A stretch of 39,329 nt of DNA, from assembly GCF_003997935.1 (NCBI RefSeq), contig NZ_RZQL01000032.1:1-39329 (forward strand), written 5' to 3'. Under the pieces are notes generated by a model. That model had not been told where the DNA came from. It saw nothing but the letters and a program-made list of their open reading frames with translations, and made no database searches. The position numbers and the translations under genes are program-made. The DNA is from Mesorhizobium sp. M7A.F.Ca.US.006.01.1.1. Its GTDB lineage: Bacteria; Pseudomonadota; Alphaproteobacteria; Rhizobiales; Rhizobiaceae. Below, piece after piece: positions 1 through 8,625 of the stretch. Position 1 is the stretch's first letter, and each line of letters starts with the position of its first letter.

Positions 1-345
1 TTCGAGTGGCGCGCGCCGATGGAACGGCTCGGCCAGTTGATCGACAGCCATGATGACGTGCCAGCCAGTGCGGCGCCGGTCATCGAAGCATTGCCAAAGC
101 CGACGAGCGAAAAAAGGCCGGCCGAGGTGATCGATGATGCCGGTGGCGAGACGTCGGCGGGCAAGCAAGCTGAAAGTCGCGAAGAAGATCATGTCAGGCC
201 GATCACGGCAGCGGCCTTCGCCGCGGTGCCGAGCGATGCCGAGGGCGTCGAGCCGGCCGAGGAGCTTGCGCGGTTGCCGGACGATCCGGGCGTCGATCCG
301 GACGAGGAAGCGCAGAAATCGCCGCGCCGGTTTCGGTTGTTTTGA
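1..345 (+). CDS. C-terminal fragment of an unknown acidic protein (5' end outside window)
   Basis: The frame is open from base 1 (FEWRAP, then an ATG at 19) to a TGA at 343-345, so the gene most likely begins before the window and only its last 114 residues are visible. What is visible is low in hydrophobic residues and rich in Glu, Asp, Ala and Pro, as in a disordered tail, and ends in a short basic-aromatic RRFRLF. I recognise no domain and assign no function. The ATG at 19 could be a start, but there is too little upstream sequence to judge it. A palindromic repeat and the terB-like gene follow on the same strand. Confidence 0.5.
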   Translation, partial: FEWRAPMERLGQLIDSHDDVPASAAPVIEALPKPTSEKRPAEVIDDAGGETSAGKQAESREEDHVRPITAAAFAAVPSDAEGVEPAEELARLPDDPGVDPDEEAQKSPRRFRLF

Positions 346-384
346 GTTGGGCAGGCCGTCAGGCCCCTCTTATTCAAGAAGATG

Positions 385-433
385 GAGCATGATGTCGTCC
401 GAAAACCGCTTCACACTTTTCGGCATCATGCTC
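385..433. repeat. Palindromic rhizobial intergenic repeat, 49 bp
   Basis: The outer arms GAGCATGATG (385-394) and CATCATGCTC (424-433) are perfect inverted repeats. Inside them CCGAAAA (399-405) pairs with TTTTCGG (417-423). I recall this element as a very common dispersed palindrome in Mesorhizobium and related genomes. It fills the gap before the terB-like gene and would lie in that gene's 5' leader or in the 3' end of the upstream transcript. Confidence 0.75.
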
Positions 434-447
434 TAGGGAATGGATCT

Positions 448-927
448 ATGTTTGAACGCGTTCTGTCGTTTCTCAGGGATTTGCCGGCCGGTGCCGGCAC
501 GCATGCCAGCACGGACGATCCGCGCATCGCTGCCTCGGCGCTGCTCTACCATGTGATGAACGCCGATGGCGTGCGCCAGGATGTCGAGTGGGAGCGGTTC
601 AAGGCGGTGCTGGCGGAGAGCTATTCGATCAGCGGCGCGGAACTCGAAGCCCTTGCCGCCGCCGGCGAGCGGGCCGACAATGAGGCGATCGATCTCTATG
701 CCTTCACCAGCGTCCTGAAGCGCCATCTCGATGCCGATGCGCGCAAGGCCTTCATCGGCCTGATGTGGGAAATCGTCTATGCCGACGGCGAGTTGCACGA
801 GCTCGAGGACAACACCGTCTGGCGCGTCGCCGAGCTGATCGGCGTCGAACGCCATGATCGCGTCGAGGCGCGCCGCAAGGCAGCGGCGCACGCGCCGGGC
901 GCCACCGGAACATCGAGCGACGAATAG
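448..927 (+). CDS. TerB-family (tellurite resistance-like) protein
   Basis: A 159-residue all-helical protein of the TerB fold (TerB/DjlA N-terminal superfamily). Two matching acidic segments mark the family: MNADGVRQDVEWERF early in the domain and VYADGELHELEDNTVW near residues 109-124. Both carry the aspartate/glutamate cluster that binds metal in TerB. The reading frame runs open upstream to 382, but that part lies inside the palindromic repeat, so I chose the ATG at 448, which has AGGGAA upstream. The last 20 residues look disordered. There are no other ter genes nearby, so a direct role in tellurite resistance is doubtful; stand-alone TerB proteins are common in rhizobia and mostly uncharacterised. 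The next gene starts 15 bp downstream and may be co-transcribed. Confidence 0.85.
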   Translation: MFERVLSFLRDLPAGAGTHASTDDPRIAASALLYHVMNADGVRQDVEWERFKAVLAESYSISGAELEALAAAGERADNEAIDLYAFTSVLKRHLDADARKAFIGLMWEIVYADGELHELEDNTVWRVAELIGVERHDRVEARRKAAAHAPGATGTSSDE

Positions 928-942
928 GATCTTCGCCCTTCC

Positions 943-1659
943 ATGCCGCGCCAAACGAGTTCGAAGCCAAAGATCCTGATCGTGCTGCATCAGGAGAGTT
1001 CGAGCCCGGGACGTGTGGGCCACATGTTGCTGGAAGAAGGGTTCGATCTCGATATCCGCCGGCCGCCGCTTGGCGACGCCTTGCCCGAAACACTGGACGA
1101 CCACGCCGGCACGGTGGTGTTCGGCGGCCCGATGAGCGCCAATGACGAGGACGAGTTCGTTCGCCGTGAGACCAACTGGCTGGAAATACCGCTGAGGGAG
1201 AACCGGCCATGTCTCGGCATCTGTCTCGGCGCGCAGATGCTGGTCAACTGTCTCGGCGGCAAGGTCGAGGGTCACGGCGAAGGGCTGGTCGAGGTCGGCT
1301 GGTATCCCCTGAAAGCGACCGAAGCCGGCAAGCAACTGATGCACTGGCCGGAGATGGTCTACCAGTTCCACCGCGAGGGTTTTTCGCTGCCCAGGGACGC
1401 GACGCTGTTGGCGACGGCCGAAACCTATCCCAACCAGGCCTTCCGCTACGGCGACAATGCCTGGGGCATCCAGTTCCATGGCGAACTGACCAGGGTGATG
1501 ATGCAGCGCTGGGTGGTGCGCGGCGCGCATCGCTTCGAATTGCCCGGTGCCCAGCCCGGCCGCGATCATCTCGGCGGCCGGCTGATCTGGGACATGCATC
1601 TCAAGCGCTGGCTGGACGAGTTCCTGCGGATGATTTTCGGCAAGCCGAGCAATAGCTAA
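943..1659 (+). CDS. Class I glutamine amidotransferase (GMP synthase-like GATase1)
   Basis: A 238-residue stand-alone class I GATase domain. The nucleophile elbow is GICLGAQ with Cys94. The other two members of the triad are His179 and Glu181 in QFHGEL. The N-terminus (KILIVLHQESSSPGRVG) and VFGGPMS fit the GuaA-like family that hydrolyses glutamine and passes ammonia to a partner, or acts as a gamma-glutamyl hydrolase. No synthetase partner is encoded next to it, so the acceptor is unknown. The start ATG is 15 bp after the terB-like stop and has no clear Shine-Dalgarno, which suggests translation coupled to the upstream gene. A composite palindromic repeat begins at the stop codon. Confidence 0.88.
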   Translation: MPRQTSSKPKILIVLHQESSSPGRVGHMLLEEGFDLDIRRPPLGDALPETLDDHAGTVVFGGPMSANDEDEFVRRETNWLEIPLRENRPCLGICLGAQMLVNCLGGKVEGHGEGLVEVGWYPLKATEAGKQLMHWPEMVYQFHREGFSLPRDATLLATAETYPNQAFRYGDNAWGIQFHGELTRVMMQRWVVRGAHRFELPGAQPGRDHLGGRLIWDMHLKRWLDEFLRMIFGKPSNS

Positions 1660-1759
1660 AGCGCGTCGCGTTTGAACGGCTTCAGGCGACGCGCTTTAGG
1701 TCTTTGTTTTTATGCATGTCGTTCTCCCAAAACCGAGGCCACTTTTGGGCAACATGCAT
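1658..1759. repeat. Composite double-palindrome repeat filling a convergent gap
   Basis: Two palindromes lie side by side. AAAGCGCGTCGC (1658-1669) pairs perfectly with GCGACGCGCTTT (1686-1697). Then ATGCATG (1712-1718) and CCCAAAA (1726-1732) pair with TTTTGGG (1743-1749) and CATGCAT (1753-1759). The first arm overlaps the TAA of the amidotransferase gene, and the last arm ends on the first base of the NIPSNAP stop triplet read on the plus strand. I recall both palindromes as abundant Mesorhizobium repeats. Here they probably act as a bidirectional transcript end. Confidence 0.75.
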
Positions 1760-2067
1760 CAAGGTTCGAGCACCGGCCGCAGGAAGCTGCGCTCGTAGCT
1801 GAGAATGCTGCGATTGCGGTTTTCCATTTCAAACACGTCCTGGCATTCCGGGTCGGCAGCCATCCGTTTGCGATAGTCCTCGTAGTCGGCAAGGCTCGGA
1901 AAACTGAACATGGCATAGGCGATATTGCTCGCCCCCTCGCTCGGAAGGAAATAGCCGTGATGGTTTCCGCCGAGACGATTGACCAGAGCTATCCAGCGAC
2001 GGCCATAATCTTCGAACTCGGCAAGCTTGTAGGGGTCAATGACATATTTCAGGTAGCAAGTGATCAT
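1759..2067 (-). CDS. NIPSNAP-family protein
   Basis: A 102-residue protein of the NIPSNAP family (dimeric alpha+beta ferredoxin-like barrel). It begins MITCYLKYVIDPYKLAEFE, a strand followed by a helix that is characteristic of the family. It also carries the central NHHGYFLPSEG and the repeat-like FPSLADYEDYRKRMAADPE. Bacterial members are small, cytoplasmic and mostly without an assigned reaction. It lies 51 bp downstream of the MFS gene on the same strand and may be co-transcribed. Its stop codon touches the composite repeat at 1658-1759. Confidence 0.85.
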   Translation of the reverse strand: MITCYLKYVIDPYKLAEFEDYGRRWIALVNRLGGNHHGYFLPSEGASNIAYAMFSFPSLADYEDYRKRMAADPECQDVFEMENRNRSILSYERSFLRPVLEP

Positions 2068-2118
2068 GAGAACTCCTGTGGCATGGGCGAGGCAGGTCGG
2101 CTGTCAACCGTGGGAAGA

Positions 2119-3357
2119 TCAGTTGCGTCCGTTGAGGTGGCGCACCTTGCGCAGCTGCGGGAACAGCACCACCCACAGGCCCGCGACGGCGATCGCGCCG
2201 ATGCCGCCGATCACCACGGCCGGCACCGTGCCGATCAGCGCGGCCATCGTGCCGGCGCGGAATTCGCCGACCTCGTTGGAGGCGCCGACAAAGACCTGGT
2301 TGACGGCATTGACGCGGCCACGCACCTCGTCAGGCGTCCACAGCTGGATCAGCGTCTCCCTGATGTAGACGCTGAACATGTCGGTGGCGCCGAGGCCAGC
2401 GAGGGCGATGATCGACAGCCAGGTGATGGTCGACAGACCGAACAGCACCGTGAAGGCGCCAAACGCGGCGACGAAACCGAGCATGATCTTGCCGGCATTG
2501 TCCCGCAGCGGGTGGCCGGCAAGCCAGACCGCGACGCAGATGGCACCGATGCCGGGCGCCGAGCGCAGCAGACCGAGGCCCCATGGGCCGAGTTCCAGAA
2601 TGTCGCGGGCATAGACCGGCAGCAGCGCCGACGCGCCGGAGAGGAGCACGGCAAAGAGGTCGAGTGAGATGGCGCCGAGTACGATCTTCTCGCTCCAGAT
2701 GTAGCGAAAGCCGGCAAACAGCGTTTCCATCGTCGGCTTGTCGGTGGTTCCCTGCTGCGCGGGCTTGGGAATGGTGAAGATCAGCAGGCCGGCCACGAGC
2801 ATCAACACAGCGGCGACGGCATATGCGATCTCGGCCGAGACTCCGTAGAGAAGGCCGCCGGCAACCGGGCCGACGATAGTCGCCGTCTGCCAGGCGGATG
2901 AGTTCCAGGCAATCGCGTTGCCGAAATCCTCCGGCGGTACCAGATTCGCGAATAGCGACGACGAGGCCGGTCCGTAAAAGGCGCGCGCCATGCCGAACAG
3001 CGCCAGCACGACGAAGACTGGCAGCGGACTGACGAGGCCACGCAGCGTGAAGTACAGGAGAACAAGGGCACAGCCGGCCTCGACTACCGTCGCCAGTGCC
3101 ATGATCAGCCGGCGGCCGAAGCGATCGGCGACGACGCCGGTGACCAGCACCAGGAGCAGCGACGGCAGGAACTGGACGATGCCGACAATGCCGAGATCGA
3201 AGGGATCGCGCGTCAAATCATAGATCTGCCAGCCGACCGCGACAGACACGATCATGGTGGCGAATGTGGTGAGGAAACGCGCCGCCCAATAGCTCAGGAA
3301 GGAGCGATGGCGGAACGCGGCATAGCGCTGGTCCGGCGAGGTTTGTGCTGCTGTCAT
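2119..3357 (-). CDS. MFS transporter (MFS_3 / EntS-like exporter)
   Basis: A 412-residue inner-membrane protein with about 12 hydrophobic segments. The loop 2-3 signature is present as GVVADRFGRRLIM (family motif G-x3-D-R-x-G-R-R). The start FRHRSFLSYWAARFLTTFATMIVSVAVGWQIYDLT is typical of the MFS_3 group that contains enterobactin exporter EntS and macrolide pumps. A GPxxGGLLYG motif in segment 5 (IVGPVAGGLLYG) is the proton antiporter motif C type, so it probably exports a small molecule by proton antiport. The substrate is unknown and no siderophore or drug-resistance gene is next to it. The NIPSNAP gene follows downstream. Confidence 0.88.
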   Translation of the reverse strand: MTAAQTSPDQRYAAFRHRSFLSYWAARFLTTFATMIVSVAVGWQIYDLTRDPFDLGIVGIVQFLPSLLLVLVTGVVADRFGRRLIMALATVVEAGCALVLLYFTLRGLVSPLPVFVVLALFGMARAFYGPASSSLFANLVPPEDFGNAIAWNSSAWQTATIVGPVAGGLLYGVSAEIAYAVAAVLMLVAGLLIFTIPKPAQQGTTDKPTMETLFAGFRYIWSEKIVLGAISLDLFAVLLSGASALLPVYARDILELGPWGLGLLRSAPGIGAICVAVWLAGHPLRDNAGKIMLGFVAAFGAFTVLFGLSTITWLSIIALAGLGATDMFSVYIRETLIQLWTPDEVRGRVNAVNQVFVGASNEVGEFRAGTMAALIGTVPAVVIGGIGAIAVAGLWVVLFPQLRKVRHLNGRN

Positions 3358-3519
3358 GATTTAAGAGGCCCCGTTGCAGTGACGTCAGCTGGCGGGGCAC
3401 TTCCACGATGGGCGCTGGTCCGGCTGGCGGAACTTTTAGCTCAGTTCGCCGCGGATATGCGTCAAAATCAGCGCTGGATCAAGGAATTTTAGGCCTGTTC
3501 CGCCGACCACACTATGAAG

Positions 3520-4620
3520 TTACTGCCGCAGCGCGACGGAGATCGCGTCGAGGCCGCCGCGCAATTCGGCTTCCGTCGGCCAGCCGAAGCCGACGCGGAA
3601 GAAGCGTTTTTCCATCTCGAACCAGTGGCCGGGTCCGACATAGGTGCCATGGTTTTCCAGCAGGTCCACATAGAACCGGTCGAGGTCGAAGCCGGGTTCG
3701 ACATTGAGGCGCGGGAAGCCGACGACACCGCCTTCGGGCCGCACCCAGTCGACCAGCGGTTCGCGATCGATCCAGGCCTGGACGATGTCGCGACGCTTCG
3801 CCATTTCGGGCAGCAGTGTCGCCAGGAAGGCGTCCCGGCGCTCGAGCATGCCGCGGGCAATGCCTTCGTCGATGACGCTGCCGCAAATGCCGATCTGCTC
3901 CTTGGCGGCGAGGAATTTCTCCTGAAGCACCGCATCCCCAGTGATCAGCCAGCCGATGCGGATGCCGGGAATGCCGAAGGCCTTGGACAAGGACGAGACG
4001 CTGATCGCCTTCGGGCTCAGTGAGGCAGCCGTCGGCAGCCGCCGGCCGTAGGAGAGGTCGCGATAGGTCTCGTCGACCAGCAGATGGCAGCCGCGAGCCT
4101 CGGCAAGCGCCACCAGCGCATCGAGCTCGGCTCGGCTCATCATCGTGCCGGTCGGGTTGTGCGGGCAGGTGACGCTGATCAGCTTCGTGTCGGGCCGCAT
4201 CGCCGCCTTGACGCGTTCGACATCGATGGCGAAGCCTTCCTCGAAGGCCAGGTCGACAAAGCTGATGGCGCAGCCGATCGCCCTTGGGGTTTCGATGTTG
4301 GTGGCGTAGTTGGGCCTGATGACGACGAGATGGTCATTGGCCGACAAAAGCGAGGTCGAGATGATGAACAGCGCCCCTGCGGCACCGGCGGTGACCAGCA
4401 CATCATCCGGCGAAATGCCGGCATCCTGCGCCGATATCAGTGCACGCAACTGCTTGTCGCCGCGATGCTCGCCATAGAAAAGCGTGAGATCAGGCAGCGA
4501 CAGGCCGATGTCGGAGAGCTTCTGGTCGGCGATCGAGCTTTCCGAAAGATTGCAGCGGATACGGTCGTAGCCGTATTCTTCCGGCGCCTCTTTCTCGATC
4601 ACCATCCTGGTGTAGTTCAT
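3520..4620 (-). CDS. PLP-dependent aminotransferase, class I/II
   Basis: A 366-residue fold-type I aminotransferase. The Schiff-base lysine is Lys213 in SLSKAFGIPGIRIGW; upstream are CPHNPTGTMMS (substrate carboxylate and PLP contacts) and LLVDETYRDL (PLP pyridine Asp). The phosphate-binding turn is TAGAAGALF. The C-terminal RVGFG arginine is the usual carboxylate-binding Arg position. The frame runs open upstream to 4884, but that part overlaps mucR and encodes no aminotransferase-like sequence, so I chose the ATG at 4620 (MNYTRMVIEKEAP). The acceptor and donor cannot be read from sequence. A rho-independent terminator separates it from mucR, so it should have its own promoter in the 4621-4660 region. 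Confidence 0.9.
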   Translation of the reverse strand: MNYTRMVIEKEAPEEYGYDRIRCNLSESSIADQKLSDIGLSLPDLTLFYGEHRGDKQLRALISAQDAGISPDDVLVTAGAAGALFIISTSLLSANDHLVVIRPNYATNIETPRAIGCAISFVDLAFEEGFAIDVERVKAAMRPDTKLISVTCPHNPTGTMMSRAELDALVALAEARGCHLLVDETYRDLSYGRRLPTAASLSPKAISVSSLSKAFGIPGIRIGWLITGDAVLQEKFLAAKEQIGICGSVIDEGIARGMLERRDAFLATLLPEMAKRRDIVQAWIDREPLVDWVRPEGGVVGFPRLNVEPGFDLDRFYVDLLENHGTYVGPGHWFEMEKRFFRVGFGWPTEAELRGGLDAISVALRQ

Positions 4621-4659
4621 GGCTTCCCCCAAAGACCTTGCCCGGTCCATCCAAGCCAC

Positions 4660-4701
4660 AAAAACATGAAGCCTGCCAAGGCGAATTCGCCGGCAGGCTT
4701 C
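4660..4701 (-). terminator. Rho-independent terminator after mucR
   Basis: On the minus strand GAAGCCTGCC and GGCAGGCTTC form a perfect 10-bp stem (4692-4701 with 4668-4677) around a 14-nt loop that can extend the pairing (ggcgaattcgcc). The stem is followed by ATGTTTTT. It lies 38 bp after the mucR stop. Confidence 0.8.
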
Positions 4702-4739
4702 TGTTCCAGTCGTCCTAACTGTTGGCTCAGGACTGAAGT

Positions 4740-5201
4740 TCAGGCCGAGGCCTTCGCCTTCCTGCCCTTGGCGGGCGCCTTCACAGGGGCGGCCTTGCGG
4801 CCGAGGCCGATCGACTTCGCCAGCAGCGAACGCGACGCCGCATAGTTGGGGGCGACCATCGGATAGTCCGACGGCAAGCCCCATTTGGCGCGATAGGCGT
4901 CCGGCGTCAGGCCGAAATGCACGCCCAGGTGACGCTTCAGCGATTTGAACTTCTTGCCGTCCTCGAGGCAGATGATGAAATCGGGCGTCACCGACTTCTT
5001 GGGGTTGACCGCCGGGACCAGCGGGGCAGCCACCGGGACAACAGGCTTGCCGAGCCCGCTTATCGAGGCGCTGACGCTGGCGATGAGGTCGGCCAGGCCG
5101 GAGACGGGCAGGCGGTTCTTCTCGACGTAAGCGGACACGATGTGGGCGGTCAGTTCGAGCAGATCGATGTCTTTACGGGCACTGTTGCTATCGTCGGTCA
5201 C
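4740..5201 (-). CDS. mucR: MucR/Ros-family zinc-finger transcriptional regulator
   Basis: A 153-residue MucR/Ros protein. The N-terminal half (LLELTAHIVSAYVEKNRL) is the family's oligomerisation region. The C-terminal half holds the prokaryotic finger with Cys78, Asp81, His91 and His95 (C-x2-D-x9-H-x3-H), where Asp replaces the second Cys of Ros, as in MucR of Sinorhizobium. GLPSDYPMVAPNYAASRS is the conserved extension of the DNA-binding domain, and the tail (AAPVKAPAKGRKAKASA) is basic. In rhizobia and Brucella these proteins act like H-NS on AT-rich promoters and control exopolysaccharide, motility and cell-cycle genes, and they usually repress their own promoter. The start is GTG at 5201 with GGAG 8-9 bp upstream. 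The AT-rich stretch around 5380-5416 could be an autoregulatory target (inference). Rhizobial genomes often carry several mucR paralogues, so which one this is remains open. Confidence 0.93.
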   Translation of the reverse strand: MTDDSNSARKDIDLLELTAHIVSAYVEKNRLPVSGLADLIASVSASISGLGKPVVPVAAPLVPAVNPKKSVTPDFIICLEDGKKFKSLKRHLGVHFGLTPDAYRAKWGLPSDYPMVAPNYAASRSLLAKSIGLGRKAAPVKAPAKGRKAKASA

Positions 5202-5222
5202 TCTATTTCTCCGTCTACAGCG

Positions 5223-5264
5223 AATGACCTGAAAATCGGATTCGACTTCCGGAAAGGATCATGC
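5223..5264. repeat. Degenerate palindromic repeat in the mucR leader
   Basis: The region AATGACCT-GAAAATCGG-attcga-CTTCCGG-AAAGGATCATGC resembles the Mesorhizobium palindrome of the same family as the repeat at 385-433 (outer ATGATC/GATCAT arms, inner CGAAAA/TTTTCG arms), but its arms are imperfect. It begins 22 bp upstream of the mucR start. No gene is seen in 5202-5416. Confidence 0.5.
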
Positions 5265-5416
5265 GCGAAATCAAAATGCTATGGCGTCCTTCGTGCGTCC
5301 ACGGAACGAATGGCGTTGTTGTAGCGCGGAATTCCTAGTCGGCAAATCTGCGTATTGCAACGACTTGATGGCAGGTCACACGTTATTTTGAACAACTATA
5401 TTAAACAATAACAGTA

Positions 5417-6136
5417 TCAGACTATCAGCGCCTTGTCGCGCCACAAACGAAACCCGCCTTCGAAGGCGCGTGTGTTGTCGCCGCGCCTGGAGTCGGCGGG
5501 CAATTCATCGAGCTTGTCGACGTTGCCGCCGCCAATGACGACATAGTCCGGCTGCATGGCGGCACGGAGCCGGTCGACGACGTCGAAGACGTATTTGCGC
5601 CATTTCTTCTTGCCGCGCTTTTCCAGGCCGCGTTCGCCGACATAATCCTCGAAACTCTTGTCCTTCTTGTAGGGCAGATGCGCGAGTTCCATCGGTTGGG
5701 CGACGTTGTCGGCAATCATCGCCGCACCGAGACCGGTGCCGAGCCCGAGGAACAGCATGCGCCCGCCCTCGTAGCTGCCGATGGCCTGCATCAGCGCATC
5801 ATTGACCACTTTCACCGGTTTGCCGAATGCAGCCGCGAAGTCGAATCCGGCCCAGCCCTTGCCGAGATTGGCGGGGGCGGCGAGCGGCCTGTTGTGGTTG
5901 ACCGGGCCGGGATAGCCCATCGAGACTACGTCGTAGGACAGGCCTTCGGCGAGCTTGTTGACCGTATCGATCATCTGCTGCGGCGTCAGGCCCGGCCCCG
6001 AATCGGCGCGGCGCTCCGCGCCGCCGGCGCTGGAGAGGATCTTGACGTGCGAGCCGCCGATGTCGATCGTCAGCACGATCTTTTCAATGTCCGGCTTCTC
6101 GGTGCCCGATGCCGGTTGCTTCACTGCCTTGGCCAT
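5417..6136 (-). CDS. ppgK: Polyphosphate glucokinase (ROK family)
   Basis: A 239-residue sugar kinase of the ROK/ASKHA superfamily. TIDIGGSHVKI (from residue 23) is the phosphate-1 loop, KVVNDALMQAIGSYEGG holds the catalytic aspartate, and LFLGLGTGLGAAMI is the phosphate-2/adenosine region. The compact size and absence of the ROK zinc motif fit the polyphosphate glucokinase subfamily, which phosphorylates glucose with polyphosphate (and often ATP). Its neighbours support this: it is the last gene of a glucoamylase-gnd-zwf operon and starts 12 bp after the zwf stop. It would turn glucose released by the glucoamylase into the substrate of Zwf. Polyphosphate as donor is inferred from family and size. 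A plain ATP glucokinase remains possible. Confidence 0.82.
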   Translation of the reverse strand: MAKAVKQPASGTEKPDIEKIVLTIDIGGSHVKILSSAGGAERRADSGPGLTPQQMIDTVNKLAEGLSYDVVSMGYPGPVNHNRPLAAPANLGKGWAGFDFAAAFGKPVKVVNDALMQAIGSYEGGRMLFLGLGTGLGAAMIADNVAQPMELAHLPYKKDKSFEDYVGERGLEKRGKKKWRKYVFDVVDRLRAAMQPDYVVIGGGNVDKLDELPADSRRGDNTRAFEGGFRLWRDKALIV

Positions 6137-6148
6137 CGTGTGGTCCTC

Positions 6149-7525
6149 TCACTTCACCGGATCGATCCAGCCATTGGGCGGCCCGAACCCGGCCATGACG
6201 TCCGCGGGTCCCCATGTGAGCGGCTCGTAGAGGTGCGGCGGCGTGGTGTCGCCAAGCACCGGGCCGACGATGCGCCAGGCCAGCTCGCTGGCATCCTGGC
6301 GGGTGAAGAGCTGGCCGTTGCCGTTCATGGCGTCGCCGATCAAGCGCTCATAGGGCGGCATGTCGCCCTTCGAGTCGTCGAGCGCCGTCAGTTCGACCTG
6401 CTCGCCGATCATGTCGTCGCCCGGCGCCTTGCGCTGTGCGCCGATGGCGATCACCACTTGCGGATCGATGCGGAAGCGGACGTAGTTCTGGTCGGCTGGC
6501 TTGATCGGATCGAAGACATCGAGCGGCGGCCGCTTCAGCCGCACCACCACTTCGGTGACATGCACCGGCATGTTCTTGCCGGCGCGGATGAAGAACGGCA
6601 CATCCTGCCAGCGCCAGGTGTCGACGAAGAAACGCACCGCCGCGAAGGTCTCGACCGGCGAATTCGGCGCCACGCCGGGCTCGGCGAGATAGCCGGTGAA
6701 CTGGCCACGCACGACATCGTCTTTTGTCAGCGTCCTGATCGCGCGCAGCACCTGCACCTTCTCATCGATCAGGTCGTCGGCGGAGCGGCCGACAGGCGGC
6801 TCCATGGCAAGCAGCAACAGGATGTTGAGCAGATGGTTCTCGATGACGTCCCTGATGCAGCCGACATCGTCATAGAAGCGGCCACGTCCCTCGACGCCGA
6901 AATCCTCGGCCATGGTGATCTGCACGCTCTCGACGTAGTTGCGGTTCCAGATCGGCTCCAGGAAGGAATTGGCAAAGCGGAAATAGAGCAGGTTCTGGAT
7001 CGCTTCCTTGCCCAGATAATGGTCGATACGGAAGATCGACTGTTCGTCGAACACCAGATGCAGGACGCGGTTCAGCCAGCGCGCCGATTGCAGATCGTGA
7101 CCGAAGGGCTTTTCCACCATCAGCCGCGCGCCATGCGCGGTGCCCGATTGCTCCAGCCCCTGGACGACGGTCTCGAACATGGTCGGCGGCACCGCCATGT
7201 AGTGCAGCGGCCGCTGTGCGGTGCCGAGGGCGCTCTTCAGTTTCTCGAACGTCGCTCCATCGCGGTAGTCGCCGCTGACGTAGCGCAGCAGCGAGGCAAA
7301 TTTGGCGAACGCCTTTTCGTCGATCTTGCCGAGCGCATTGACGATGCCGTCGCGGGCGCGCGCCTGCAATTGCTTGAGGTCCCAGGCATCGAAGGCGACG
7401 CCGATCACCGGTTCGGTAAGCGTGCCCTTGGCGACCATCTGGTAAAGGGCTGGAAATATCTTCTTGTGGGCGAGGTCGCCGGTTGCCCCGAAGAGCACCA
7501 GCGTGTCGGACCGTTCCTGGCTCAT
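6149..7525 (-). CDS. zwf: Glucose-6-phosphate 1-dehydrogenase
   Basis: A 458-residue enzyme of the usual length that oxidises glucose-6-phosphate to 6-phosphogluconolactone. The coenzyme loop is [18 protein letters not shown] at the N-terminus. The active-site signature RIDHYLGKE carries the catalytic His and the substrate Lys, and MVEKPFGHD and [15 protein letters not shown] are further family blocks. The frame is open to 7591, but the upstream ATGs overlap gnd, so the ATG at 7525 ([13 protein letters not shown]) is chosen; the gap to gnd is then 22 bp. It lies between gnd and ppgK in one operon. Many Mesorhizobium genomes have another zwf with pgl and edd, so this could be a second, glucan-dedicated copy (inference). 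Confidence 0.95.
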   Translation of the reverse strand: MSQERSDTLVLFGATGDLAHKKIFPALYQMVAKGTLTEPVIGVAFDAWDLKQLQARARDGIVNALGKIDEKAFAKFASLLRYVSGDYRDGATFEKLKSALGTAQRPLHYMAVPPTMFETVVQGLEQSGTAHGARLMVEKPFGHDLQSARWLNRVLHLVFDEQSIFRIDHYLGKEAIQNLLYFRFANSFLEPIWNRNYVESVQITMAEDFGVEGRGRFYDDVGCIRDVIENHLLNILLLLAMEPPVGRSADDLIDEKVQVLRAIRTLTKDDVVRGQFTGYLAEPGVAPNSPVETFAAVRFFVDTWRWQDVPFFIRAGKNMPVHVTEVVVRLKRPPLDVFDPIKPADQNYVRFRIDPQVVIAIGAQRKAPGDDMIGEQVELTALDDSKGDMPPYERLIGDAMNGNGQLFTRQDASELAWRIVGPVLGDTTPPHLYEPLTWGPADVMAGFGPPNGWIDPVK

Positions 7526-7547
7526 GCGCGTGTCTCCCCCGCTGTCG

Positions 7548-8561
7548 TCACTTGCCGGCCTTCGGCTTCTCGACATGGCCGCCAAAGGCATAGCGCATGG
7601 CGGAGAGCAGCTTGTCGGCGAATTCGGATTCGCCTTGCGAGGAGAAGCGGTCGAAAAGCGCCGAGGACAGAACCGGCGCCGGCACGCCGGTGTCGATAGC
7701 CGCCTTCAGCGTCCAGCGGCCTTCGCCGGAATCCGAGACGCGGCCGCCGAAATTCACCAGGCCCGGATCGCTTTTCAAGGCTCCGGCCGTCAGGTCGAGC
7801 AGCCAGGAGCCGATGACGCTGCCATGCCGCCAGACCTCGGCCACCTGGGGAAGGTCGATGTCGAACTGGTAGTATTGCGGGTTTTCCAGCGGACTGGTCT
7901 CGGCGTCCGCCGTCCGTTGCCGCTTGCCGGCATTGGCCGACTTCAGGATGTTCATGCCTTCCGCATAGGCGGCCATGACGCCGTATTCGATGCCGTTGTG
8001 CACCATCTTGACGAAGTGGCCGGCGCCGCTCGGTCCGCAATGCAAATAGCCGAAGGGCGCGGTCCCGGCATCCCTGGGCGGATTGGAGCCGGCATCGGCG
8101 CCCGGCGCCAGCGTGGCGAAGATCGAATCGAGGTGCTGCACCGCCACGTCGGGGCCGCCGATCATCAGGCAGTAGCCACGCTCCAGGCCCCAGACGCCGC
8201 CACTGGTGCCGACATCGACAAGATGGATACCCTTGCCGGCAAGTTTCGCGGCCTGGTCGACGGCGTCGTGGTAATAGGAATTGCCACCGTCGATGACGAT
8301 GTCGCCGGGCTCCATCAGGGCCGCCACCTGGTCGATGATCCTGCCGGTGATCGCCGCCGGCAGCATCAGCCACACACAGCGCGGCTTGGCCAGCTTGCCG
8401 ACGAATTCTTCCAGCGAGGCCGCCCCTAGCGCGCCGTCGGTCACCAGGGCCGCGACGCTGGCCGGGTTGATGTCGTAGACGACGCATTCGTGGCCGTCGC
8501 GCATCAGGCGCCGGACCATGTTGGCGCCCATCCGGCCCAGTCCCATCATTCCGATCTGCAT
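7548..8561 (-). CDS. gnd: 6-phosphogluconate dehydrogenase, decarboxylating (short GndA/NAD-type)
   Basis: A 337-residue member of the short 6-phosphogluconate dehydrogenase group (about 300-340 residues against about 470 for the E. coli type). The dinucleotide fold starts [15 protein letters not shown] (GxGxxG). [29 protein letters not shown] and [20 protein letters not shown] are the substrate and catalytic blocks, including the catalytic Lys and Asn-Gly-Ile-Glu-Tyr. It makes ribulose-5-phosphate, CO2 and NAD(P)H from 6-phosphogluconate. It lies 64 bp after the glucoamylase gene and 22 bp before zwf. The start ATG at 8561 gives the exact N-terminal strand expected for a Rossmann fold. Confidence 0.95.
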   Translation of the reverse strand: MQIGMMGLGRMGANMVRRLMRDGHECVVYDINPASVAALVTDGALGAASLEEFVGKLAKPRCVWLMLPAAITGRIIDQVAALMEPGDIVIDGGNSYYHDAVDQAAKLAGKGIHLVDVGTSGGVWGLERGYCLMIGGPDVAVQHLDSIFATLAPGADAGSNPPRDAGTAPFGYLHCGPSGAGHFVKMVHNGIEYGVMAAYAEGMNILKSANAGKRQRTADAETSPLENPQYYQFDIDLPQVAEVWRHGSVIGSWLLDLTAGALKSDPGLVNFGGRVSDSGEGRWTLKAAIDTGVPAPVLSSALFDRFSSQGESEFADKLLSAMRYAFGGHVEKPKAGK

Positions 8562-8625
8562 GGTTTCGTCCCTGTTTCCTTGGAGATTTGCGGGGTTTAT
8601 CGAGGGAAGGTCTACTGGCTATGAT

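Noticed and set aside
448..927. A tellurite resistance operon
   Set aside because: Only one TerB-domain gene is present; terA, terC, terD, terE and terZ are absent.
4621..4884. N-terminal extension of the aminotransferase into mucR
   Set aside because: The extension crosses the mucR terminator and the mucR coding end, and has no similarity to aminotransferases.
5678..7699. A 673-codon open frame on the plus strand opposite ppgK and zwf
   Set aside because: It is rich in Arg, His, Asp and Gly as expected for the antisense of GC-rich genes, has no domain, and lies opposite well-supported enzymes.
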